Shown piece after piece: positions 58,349 through 64,000 of a stretch of 64,000 nt of DNA. The position numbers and the translations under genes are program-made. Under the pieces are notes generated by a model. It did not search any database. It saw only the letters and a program-made list of their open reading frames with translations, and was not told where the DNA came from. Numbering within the stretch: the stretch's first letter is position 1; each line of letters starts with the position of its first letter. The stretch covers positions 44,672 through 108,671 of the forward strand of contig NZ_LQOU01000043.1 in NCBI RefSeq assembly GCF_002102155.1, given 5' to 3'. Source of the stretch: Mycobacterium europaeum (GTDB taxonomy: Bacteria > Actinomycetota > Actinomycetes > Mycobacteriales > Mycobacteriaceae).

Positions 58349-59970
58349 ACGACGACTTTTGGTCGGCCCGGCCGATTCTGGCGCACCTTCACCAGTTCGC
58401 TCAGGCTCGGCGGCGCTGCCCGTGGGCTGTGCTGGGTGTGTGCCTGGTCCGCGCCAACGGCATCATTCCGCCGTCGGTGGCGTTGCCTCCGCACGTCGGT
58501 GGCCGGGCCAGCTTGAACACCTTCGTGGTGCTGGCCGGCCCCTCTGGCGCGGGCAAGGGCACCTCTGAGTCGGCGGCACGAGACGCCATCTCGTTTCGCT
58601 GGCATCACGGTGGTGTTGTGGACCTTCCTGAGTTCCCGATCGGGTCCGGGGAAGGCGTTTCGCGTACTTTCATGCCGCCCACGCCCGGCAAGGGCAAAGA
58701 CGGCATTGAGGCCCAGGCAGAGCAGATCACCACCGCCGTGTTTTCGGTGCCCGAGGTCGACACCGCCGCCGGCTTGTTCTCCCGCTCGGGCTCGACGTTG
58801 GAGGGCGAGCTGCGCAAGGTGTTCTCCGGTGAGCAGCTCGGTTTCACCAACGCCCAGGCCCACACCCGCACCCGGGTGGCGGCGCACTCGTATCGGTGTG
58901 GGCTGATCGTCGGCGTGCAGCCCGGCCGGGCGGGAGCGCTGCTCGACGGGGCGGACGGCGGGACGCCGCAACGCTTCGTGTGGCTGCCGGTGCTGGATGC
59001 GGATGCGCCTGAGGAGCGTCCCGCCGAGCCCGCGCCGGTCGTGGTCACGCAGCCCCGATTCTCAGGTGATCTCGCGGTCCCGGAAGTCGCCCGGCAGGCT
59101 ATCGACGCTCACCAGCTTGCGATGCACCGCGGCGAAGTCGACCCGCTCGACGGGCACAAGTTGTTGGTGCGGCTCAAGGTGGCTACCGCCTTGATGGTGC
59201 TCGACGGCCGCGACGGGCAACCGGCCCTGAGCGATGAGGACTGGCACCTTGCCGGCGTGGTGATGGCGATGTCGGACCGCACCCGCGCATGGGTGCAACA
59301 GCAACGGGTCGAGGCGTCTCGCCGCGTCAACCGTGGCCGGGCTCTGGCTACCGCGGAACGCGACGAGGTTATCTCGGACCGCAAACTCCAGCGGGCCAAG
59401 GAAGCGGTGCTGCGGTGGTTGGCAAGAGCATCTGGCGAAACATTCGGTGCCGACCTTCGCCGGAGGCTGAAGGCGGACCTTCGCGTCAACTTCGCTCCGG
59501 CCGTATCTGAGTTAGCTGACGAGGGTCGAATCATCGTCATCGAGACCGACAGGGGAAGCCGCTACCGTTTGATGCCCGAAAGTACACCGTGTACCGAAAG
59601 TACACCCGTGTATTCGCAGGTCAATAGCGGTGTACCCGAAGTACACGGTGTACCTCCCGCTTATGTAGCAGAGGTCGATTCTGCCAGTTCGTCATCCGAC
59701 GCCGAAGAAGCCGGGCGTCAAAGTCCGGTCGCTGCGCAGACCCCCACACCTAGCGAGGAGCCCATGAATCCACCCCGCCCGAAAATTTGCCGGCGGTGCA
59801 ACGTCAGTCTCCCGAAAGCCGCGACCCGCCCGCTGTGCGATGACTGTGACGGCGCACCGCCCCGGCCGCCGGCCACCCGGAAAGCATCCGAAACCAAGCC
59901 CCTGCGGGTGGTGCACGGAGGCGCCGACCGCGCGGACGGCCCACTCCTCCAATTGCCTCTCAGCAAATGA
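58345..59970 (+). CDS. P-loop ATPase with zinc-ribbon tail, likely replicative helicase
   Basis: 541 residues, GTG start. A Walker A motif GPSGAGKGT lies near residues 64-72 (VVLAGPSGAGKGTSES), in the arrangement of DUF3987-type primase-associated helicases. A winged-helix-like part follows (RLKADLRVNFAPAVSELADEGRI, about 370-400), then a low-complexity linker encoded by iteron-like DNA, and a CxxC...CxxC zinc ribbon (CRRCNVSLP, CDDC, about 488-505). With the prim-pol it forms the replication module. ATGA overlap with the next gene. Confidence 0.75.
   Translation: MNDDFWSARPILAHLHQFAQARRRCPWAVLGVCLVRANGIIPPSVALPPHVGGRASLNTFVVLAGPSGAGKGTSESAARDAISFRWHHGGVVDLPEFPIGSGEGVSRTFMPPTPGKGKDGIEAQAEQITTAVFSVPEVDTAAGLFSRSGSTLEGELRKVFSGEQLGFTNAQAHTRTRVAAHSYRCGLIVGVQPGRAGALLDGADGGTPQRFVWLPVLDADAPEERPAEPAPVVVTQPRFSGDLAVPEVARQAIDAHQLAMHRGEVDPLDGHKLLVRLKVATALMVLDGRDGQPALSDEDWHLAGVVMAMSDRTRAWVQQQRVEASRRVNRGRALATAERDEVISDRKLQRAKEAVLRWLARASGETFGADLRRRLKADLRVNFAPAVSELADEGRIIVIETDRGSRYRLMPESTPCTESTPVYSQVNSGVPEVHGVPPAYVAEVDSASSSSDAEEAGRQSPVAAQTPTPSEEPMNPPRPKICRRCNVSLPKAATRPLCDDCDGAPPRPPATRKASETKPLRVVHGGADRADGPLLQLPLSK
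59576..59653. repeat. Iteron-like palindrome cluster inside the ATPase gene
   Basis: CCGAAAGTACACC occurs at 59576 and 59594 and, with one A fewer, at 59636. Palindromes GTACACCGTGTAC (59582-59594) and GTACACGGTGTAC (59641-59653), and a third imperfect one at 59600-59612, lie in the same 78 bases. Such clustering within a replication gene is typical of an origin or of a regulator-binding array. Confidence 0.65.
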
Positions 59971-60395
59971 CAACGCGGGTGCGCGAAGCGGGTCTGACAT
60001 TCGGCGCCGTGCTGCCGCCGCGGTGGCTTCAGATGGCCGTCGCTGATGCCGCCCTGGCGTCCCGCAGCCGCCGGTTCAACGGACTGCCCGAGACCTCGGA
60101 GCACCGGACTTACGTCGACGCCCTCACCGAGGCTTTGTCCGCGGCGCGACACAACGACGTCGTTGATCGCGAGCCGGTGCAGGCTTATCCGCAGACCCTC
60201 CCGACCCTGACGGTCGAACAGGCCGCCGCCATGTTGGGAAGGTCGAAACGCCAAACACAGAGGCTTGCACCGCGACTCGGAGGCCGTATCGTCGCCGGCC
60301 GCTGGCTACTCGACGAACAGGCCGTACGACAACACTTGGAAGGCAGCACATGGTCCACTTCTTCGCCAGCGGAGGCGCAGCGCCCCCCGCGCTGA
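59967..60395 (+). CDS. HTH_17-type DNA-binding protein
   Basis: 142 residues. The C-terminal half (about 78-125, LTVEQAAAMLGRSKRQTQRLAPRLGGRIVAGRWLLDEQAV) is an excisionase/MerR-type DNA-binding domain. The N-terminal half is helical (AVADAALASRSRRF). It could bind the iteron-like sites just upstream or act on transcription; unproven. ATGA overlap with the ATPase; the next gene starts inside its last 46 bases. Confidence 0.7.
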   Translation: MTTRVREAGLTFGAVLPPRWLQMAVADAALASRSRRFNGLPETSEHRTYVDALTEALSAARHNDVVDREPVQAYPQTLPTLTVEQAAAMLGRSKRQTQRLAPRLGGRIVAGRWLLDEQAVRQHLEGSTWSTSSPAEAQRPPR

Positions 60396-61285
60396 TCGGC
60401 GGATCGACCGGATACAACCGTGATGGCTTTCGCTGCCACCTGAGCGCAGTCGAGACATGCACCCAGGCCGGTATCGCGCCACCAGCCCAGTGGGAGGCCC
60501 TGAAGGACCGCTACGCCGCGTACATCAACATGGGCAACCCCAGCACCGACCGGCTGGCCGCCGAGGTTGTGCAGCCAACCGGGGCCGACCTGGCGACGCT
60601 GCGGGCGGTGGCAGTCGCCGAGGAGCAGGCCACCGGCGGCGCCGACGCCACCGTCAACGAACGGGTACAAGCCGCTGTGCTGCGTCAACTCGAAGCGTTG
60701 TATTCGGCCGTGGCGAAGCGCAATTACCGAACCGCTGCCGACTGCTACGACACGGCGGCCAAACGCTTCACCGGCGCCGCCAACACCGTGAATGTGGAAT
60801 CCAGCGGTGACATGCTCATCAGCGCCAGCGGTGCGCAGAGGGAAGCCTGGTTGCAGGCACCGAGCCTGGCAGCCGATTTGGACGCAGCCCGCCATGTGCT
60901 GTTCGCCGCTGCCACCCTGGCCGGCGCATCCCCAGACGTAGCGTTTGTCAGCGCAGCCACCGATGCCCGCACCGTTGAACATCAGATTGCCCTGGCATGC
61001 GATCCCGGGCGCGCGCACCGCCGCAAGGTATGGCTGGCGTGGGCGACAACCGATGGCCGCACCGGGAAATGGGGAGCACTGCACGCCCTGGGCGTCAAAC
61101 TCCGCGCCGCCGGCGACCCCACGAAAACAGTCCCATACAAGCAGCCCGAACAACCCGTCGCTGTATCGAAACCAGGTGGGAGACTTGGGTATTGGGATCC
61201 ACACGACGGCGACCTACCCCGCGGCTGGCAGCCCGTCAACACCGGCTGGATAGCCGAAAAACCGTCGACCAGCGGCGTCCTCTAA
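60350..61285 (+). CDS. Protein of unknown function (311 residues)
   Basis: ATG 60350, overlapping the HTH gene by 46 bases. The sequence is Ala-rich and largely helical (TGADLATLRAVAVAEEQATGG, VQAAVLRQLEALYSAVAKRN), with a basic segment RAHRRKVWLAWATTDGR near 220-236 and a Trp-rich end (GYWDPHDGDLPRGWQPVNTGW). No family recognised. Its place between replication and packaging genes matches positions of capsid-redirecting or regulatory proteins in satellites; that is inference. Confidence 0.65.
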   Translation: MVHFFASGGAAPPALIGGSTGYNRDGFRCHLSAVETCTQAGIAPPAQWEALKDRYAAYINMGNPSTDRLAAEVVQPTGADLATLRAVAVAEEQATGGADATVNERVQAAVLRQLEALYSAVAKRNYRTAADCYDTAAKRFTGAANTVNVESSGDMLISASGAQREAWLQAPSLAADLDAARHVLFAAATLAGASPDVAFVSAATDARTVEHQIALACDPGRAHRRKVWLAWATTDGRTGKWGALHALGVKLRAAGDPTKTVPYKQPEQPVAVSKPGGRLGYWDPHDGDLPRGWQPVNTGWIAEKPSTSGVL

Positions 61286-61294
61286 GACCGGGCA

Positions 61295-61340
61295 GGCGCT
61301 GGGGATGGCTTTCTTCCACGGCTTGTTCATCCCCAGCGCC
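61295..61340 (+). terminator. Inverted repeat between element genes
   Basis: GGCGCTGGGGAT (61295-61306) and ATCCCCAGCGCC (61329-61340), perfect 12-base arms around a 22-base loop. It follows the 311-residue gene after 9 bases. It may be a terminator or a protein/RNA structural site; no T-run. Confidence 0.5.
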
Positions 61341-61378
61341 GAGCCCCCATCCAACAACCGAAGCGAAAGGCCCCAATC

Positions 61379-61702
61379 ATGGCACTCAACAAAGCGAGCT
61401 ACTACACCGGCGAAGGCCCCGAAATCCCAGCCGCCGGAAACGATTACGGCGCACCAACACCCCACGCAGCCAAGTCCAATCAGCGACCATTCGAGGCACC
61501 CAACACCAACCCCGACGGCACCTACGGGGGAGTCGGCTCTGTGACGCCCAACGACTACATGTTCGGCAACCCGGCTACCCCAGCGACCTACCAGCCCACC
61601 ACCGGCGATGCCTCAGACACCGCGAGCCCGGCGCAGGACGCCGCCAACACCAGCTTCAACAACGCCAGCATCCACGACAACCAACCGTGGACGGCCACAT
61701 AA
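61379..61702 (+). CDS. Protein of unknown function (107 residues)
   Basis: ATG 61379 with GAAAGG upstream. Asn/Pro/Thr/Gly-rich with few charged residues (TPNDYMFGNPATPATYQPTT) and probably extended or disordered, reminiscent of virion decoration or scaffold tails, but no family is recognised. Flanked by an inverted repeat upstream and a strong terminator downstream, so it is a separate transcription unit, which suggests abundant expression. Confidence 0.6.
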   Translation: MALNKASYYTGEGPEIPAAGNDYGAPTPHAAKSNQRPFEAPNTNPDGTYGGVGSVTPNDYMFGNPATPATYQPTTGDASDTASPAQDAANTSFNNASIHDNQPWTAT

Positions 61703-61715
61703 CACCCACAGACCA

Positions 61716-61740
61716 GCCCGGGGGGCCGGGCGCTTTTCTC
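61716..61740 (+). terminator. Rho-independent terminator
   Basis: GCCCGG-GGGG-CCGGGC hairpin (61716-61731) followed by GCTTTTCTC. One of the few canonical terminators in the window. It closes the 107-residue gene. The rest of the gap to 61962 shows no gene. Confidence 0.75.
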
Positions 61741-61962
61741 CTTTCGGACCGTCCCCCCGGGCTGCCCCACCCGCGAGAATCCCCGTTTTTTGCACCCCCG
61801 GCGCGGCGACCCGTTGCCCAGCTCGCACACGCCGGACTGCTACAGAAGTTCGTTTTTGGGTTGATCGGCACGAATCCGGTCGGATTGCACCGGAATGGCG
61901 TTGATCAGCGCGAATCGCGGCCAATGGTCGCCGGGCGGCCCCGGACGAGATAGGAGGTAGCG

Positions 61963-62463
61963 ATGCCCAGACGGCCGAAACCGCAGTACGTGGCGCCTTC
62001 AAGGCCGCCTTCGGCGCCGGTTAAGCCTCGTCCAATTCCGCGGTGCCCGGCCGGTTTGGGGGAGGCTGGGCGCGCGGCGTGGAAGCGGGTATGGGCGCTT
62101 CACTGGGTGGTGCCCGAGCGGCACATGATCATCGTGACCCGGTATTGCACACTGCAAGACCTGCTGGCCCGCGCGCTATCCCAGGTCGAGAATGACGGCA
62201 TGACGTCGGCGGGTTCGACCGGTCAGCGGCGTACGCATCCGTTGCTGGTAGAGGTGCGGCTGTTGAGTACCGAGTGCAGGCTGATCGAGTCGGAGTTGGG
62301 GTTGACGCCTGCGTCCGAGTCCCGGGCCGGCGCCACCAAGGAGTTGCCGCGCCAACACTTGGACGACCTGATAGCCAAGCGGCGGCGGATACTGGACGGC
62401 CACGGCGACGACGACGACGGCGACGGCGACGACCCACGGAAGCGGCTTAGGCCCGTGAATTGA
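61963..62463 (+). CDS. P27-family phage small terminase subunit
   Basis: 166 residues from ATG 61963, with AGGAGG six bases upstream. P27-type pattern: CPAGLGEAGRAAWKRVWALH, TRYCTLQDLLARALSQVENDG, then STGQRRTHPLLVEVRLLSTE and ESELGLTPASESRAG. TerS proteins recognise the pac/cos site and load DNA onto the large subunit. No large subunit is present, so it could recruit a helper phage's TerL, as in PICIs. The C-terminus is highly acidic (DDDDGDGDD). Confidence 0.88.
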   Translation: MPRRPKPQYVAPSRPPSAPVKPRPIPRCPAGLGEAGRAAWKRVWALHWVVPERHMIIVTRYCTLQDLLARALSQVENDGMTSAGSTGQRRTHPLLVEVRLLSTECRLIESELGLTPASESRAGATKELPRQHLDDLIAKRRRILDGHGDDDDGDGDDPRKRLRPVN

Positions 62464-62593
62464 GTTCCGTGATCGCTTTGGCGTAGGCCCGGTCCATCGC
62501 CGTGCCGTGGGCCAGCAGGCCGGCCAGACGTCGATCGCATTCGTGGGAGAGCGCCACCAGGTGTTCGGTGTAGGCGTCGCTGTCGATGTCCAT
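62447..62593 (-). CDS. Small helical protein opposite the terminase end
   Basis: 48 residues from ATG 62593: MDIDSDAYTEHLVALSHECD, then RRLAGLLAHGTAMDRAYAKAITELN. Amphipathic helices and no known family. CATACT lies six bases before the ATG, as for a leaderless mRNA. The 3' end overlaps the terminase gene by 17 bases in the opposite direction. Confidence 0.5.
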   Translation of the reverse strand: MDIDSDAYTEHLVALSHECDRRLAGLLAHGTAMDRAYAKAITELNSRA

Positions 62594-62801
62594 GACGCCA
62601 GTATGGCAGCCGCCCACCGCCATATCTCGTATCGTTACCCCGTTGGTGCAGCCGAACGGGCCGGTAAGCGCGGTGCGGGCGTCGGACCCATGATGAGCAG
62701 TGTCCGCCCCGCCGCTGCACCCCAACAGGGGCACTACGGTGGTGTGCTGTGGGTGCGATCCAGCCGGGGTGAATTCTGCGTGTGGCGGGTAAACACGTCA
62801 G

Positions 62802-62826
62802 TACGGCGTGTCATACTTGCGCCGTA
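62802..62826 (+). promoter_or_regulatory. Promoter with operator for the toxin-antitoxin pair
   Basis: TACGGCG (62802-62808) and CGCCGTA (62820-62826) enclose an 11-base spacer with a CATACT -10 (62812-62817). A repressor bound to the palindrome would block this promoter. The distance to the antitoxin ATG (62874) leaves a leader of about 50 bases. Confidence 0.55.
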
Positions 62827-62873
62827 ATCAGCGAACGGTTGTGTCCGGGCTGACGTTGGGAAGGGCAAAGTCC

Positions 62874-63314
62874 ATGGCAAGCGTTCATGATGTAGCGACC
62901 TACATCCTGGAGCGGTTGGGTCGGATGAGCGCCATGAAGCTCCAGAAGCTCGTCTATTACTCCAAGGCTTGGCACTTGGTATGGGAAGACGCCTCCCTGT
63001 TTCCTGAACAGATTCAGGCCTGGGCCAACGGGCCCGTCGTGTACGAACTCTACAAATCGCATCGCGGCAAATTTGAGGTCACTGCCAAGATGGTGAAAGG
63101 CGACTCGGGCAATCTGACGGACAACGAGAAGGAATCCGTCGACGTAGTACTCCAGCACTATGGGAGCCTCAAGGCCTACGAGCTGAGCGACATGACGCAC
63201 CGAGAGGCGCCGTGGAGGGATGCTCGAGACGGCCTGCCGGCGGGCGCTCCCTGCTCGACTCCAATCACTGACGTCGCGATGTACGAGTACTACCTGGGAC
63301 TCGTCGGGGCGTAG
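62874..63314 (+). CDS. Panacea (DUF4065) antitoxin-like protein
   Basis: 146 residues from ATG 62874 with GGAAGGG upstream. Family pattern: ASVHDVATYILERLGRMSAMKL-type start, KLQKLVYYSKAWHLVW (about residues 22-37), WANGPVVYELYKSHRGKF and a C-terminal DMTHREAPWRDARDG. DUF4065 (SocA/PanA) domains neutralise many unrelated toxins by direct binding. The toxin-like gene starts within its stop codon (TAGTG). Confidence 0.85.
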   Translation: MASVHDVATYILERLGRMSAMKLQKLVYYSKAWHLVWEDASLFPEQIQAWANGPVVYELYKSHRGKFEVTAKMVKGDSGNLTDNEKESVDVVLQHYGSLKAYELSDMTHREAPWRDARDGLPAGAPCSTPITDVAMYEYYLGLVGA

Positions 63315-63763
63315 TGGGCGGCCCAACGAAGCGGCCGAAGCTGGTTCCGGAGTCTAGCGCTTCGCCTCGGCCGGAGAAGCGTGCGGTCTCCAGCCCTCCC
63401 CAACCAGAGCAGACTCTGCGGTTCCGGTTTGGTCGCCTCGATCACGGCAAATGGGCATTGTGCAAGATCGACCGCAAGCATCACAAGCGCCTGCTGGACC
63501 GCCTCGCGTACTTCGAGAAAATGACTGTGGGACAGGCCAGGTCGAACGATCTTCTGGCCGACTACGAGATGGCCGAATGCCCAAACCAGGCGGCACGCAA
63601 GCGGCTAAACAACCAATACGACGGCCAAGACTCAATCTGCCGACTCACTATCGCGCCTAGCGAGTCATTGCGGCTCCTGGGGATCCGCGAAGGGCACGAG
63701 TTCCACATCGTGTGGTGGGACGCCAACCACGAGATCTGGCCTGAGGGTAAGCAGGTGCGGTAA
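63314..63763 (+). CDS. Putative toxin paired with the Panacea protein
   Basis: 149 residues, GTG 63314 overlapping the antitoxin stop by one base. An N-terminal disordered, basic/Pro-rich stretch (1-35) is followed by a compact domain: FRFGRLDHGKWALCKIDRKH, LLDRLAYFEKMTVGQ, and a beta-rich end CRLTIAPSESLRLLGIREG, HEFHIVWWDANHEIWP. The family is not certain. The C-terminal pattern resembles toxins found next to DUF4065 proteins. Activity could be nuclease-like or otherwise; not assignable from sequence. Confidence 0.65.
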   Translation: MGGPTKRPKLVPESSASPRPEKRAVSSPPQPEQTLRFRFGRLDHGKWALCKIDRKHHKRLLDRLAYFEKMTVGQARSNDLLADYEMAECPNQAARKRLNNQYDGQDSICRLTIAPSESLRLLGIREGHEFHIVWWDANHEIWPEGKQVR

Positions 63764-63794
63764 TTCCGCTGGATGGGAGGCCCACGCCCACCTT

Positions 63795-63814
63795 GTGCCC
63801 ACAAACTGCCCACA
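63795..63814 (+). promoter_or_regulatory. Integrase arm-type site, attR side
   Basis: GTGCCCACA-N3-TGCCCACA, the same motif and orientation as at 55376-55395. It lies in the AT-rich stretch before attR (63815-63850, including ACATAACTAAATTTAACTAC), which would be easily bent. Confidence 0.6.
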
Positions 63815-63895
63815 GTTACACATAACTAAATTTAACTACACTGATGTGTTTTCGCACCTCAAATGGGCTGAAGCAGGTCATCGAGTCCCGAAAAT

Positions 63896-63923
63896 AGGGT
63901 TCAAATCCCTCCGCCACCGCCAA
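63896..63923. repeat. attR core
   Basis: Identical copy of the 28-base attL core, without the rest of a tRNA. It marks the right border of the element; sequence to the right is host chromosome. Confidence 0.9.
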
Positions 63924-63927
63924 TGTG

Positions 63928-63973
63928 ATGAGTCGAGTCATAGGTGACAGATGAGTCGCGTCATGGGTTACAG
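63928..63973. repeat. 23-bp tandem repeat outside attR
   Basis: ATGAGTCGAGTCATAGG plus TGACAG (63928-63950) is repeated as ATGAGTCGCGTCATGGG plus TTACAG (63951-63973), with three mismatches. It begins four bases after the attR core. It may belong to the end of an insertion sequence outside the window; this cannot be tested here. Confidence 0.5.
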
Positions 63974-63976
63974 ATT

Positions 63977-64000
63977 CCCCGGCCATCGGCCGGGGTTTTT
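63977..64000. terminator. Rho-independent terminator at the window end
   Basis: CCCCGGCC-ATC-GGCCGGGG followed by at least five T (63996-64000). A canonical terminator in the plus direction; the gene it serves is not visible. Confidence 0.7.

Larger units (their letters stand above)
55280..63923. mobile_element. 8.6-kb integrated element, phage-satellite-like
   Basis: Bounded by 28-base direct repeats (attL/attR) at tRNA-Ser(CGA). Gene content: tyrosine integrase and XRE repressor leftward; excisionase, two small proteins, prim-pol, P-loop ATPase, HTH protein, two unknown proteins, small terminase and a toxin-antitoxin pair rightward. There is no large terminase, portal, capsid, tail or lysis gene. 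This layout (int, rep/xis, primase, TerS, accessory genes) resembles PICI-type satellites that redirect a helper phage's packaging; a decayed prophage is the alternative, but the dense overlaps and intact genes argue against decay. Confidence 0.85.

Noticed and set aside
63928..64000. Insertion sequence end
   Set aside because: No transposase or terminal inverted repeat is visible within the window; only a tandem repeat and a terminator can be supported.

Overview
The window is high-GC actinobacterial DNA from a slow-growing Mycobacterium. The cell-wall genes look like the Mycobacterium avium complex: DprE1 carries Ala where M. tuberculosis has the benzothiazinone-target Cys387, and gene order follows the Rv3797-Rv3752c segment of M. 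tuberculosis read in reverse, with local losses and insertions. No stretch above about 300 bases is without a gene; the largest gaps are 34050-34321, 61703-61962 and 62594-62873.

Region 1 (1-3.9 kb) holds the end of a short-chain dehydrogenase, fadE35, a GarA-like FHA protein coupled to a small membrane protein, and an exported protein with a perfect CRP-type site upstream. Region 2 (3.9-26 kb, minus strand) is the arabinogalactan locus: galactan exporter Wzt/Wzm and galactofuranosyltransferase GlfT1, the decaprenyl-phosphoryl-arabinose epimerase DprE1/DprE2, a GtrA-type protein, AftA and EmbC/EmbA/EmbB, plus the Gre-like Rv3788 homologue, the proteasome activator Bpa and the Rv3779 homologue. 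A three-gene cassette (ArsR regulator, SRPBCC protein, mycothiol-isomerase-like protein) sits between embC and embA.

Region 3 (26-49 kb) is general metabolism: an aminotransferase class V protein, two quinone oxidoreductases, lipE, echA21, hisC2, three tRNAs, the TcrX/TcrY two-component system, the 19-kDa lipoprotein LpqH, an alkylsulfatase, and a TetR-controlled acyl-CoA/alcohol catabolic block with phosphotransferase-like (APH) proteins. Region 4 (49-55.3 kb) has the ProXVWZ osmolyte importer, prephenate dehydrogenase and the tRNA deaminase TadA, ending at tRNA-Ser(CGA).

Region 5 (55,280-63,923) is a small integrated element with a 28-bp duplicated tRNA 3' end as attL/attR. It encodes a tyrosine integrase, an XRE repressor with two matching operator palindromes, an excisionase, an overlapping replication cassette (prim-pol and P-loop ATPase with iteron-like repeats), several unknown proteins, a lone P27-type small terminase and a Panacea-type toxin-antitoxin pair. 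It has no portal, large terminase, capsid or tail gene, so it looks like a phage satellite (PICI-like) rather than a complete prophage. It is the most interesting system in the window.

A 57-bp MIRU-like repeat occurs at three operon junctions (glfT1/wzm, tcrX/tcrY, tadA) and alters the ends of the adjoining reading frames.
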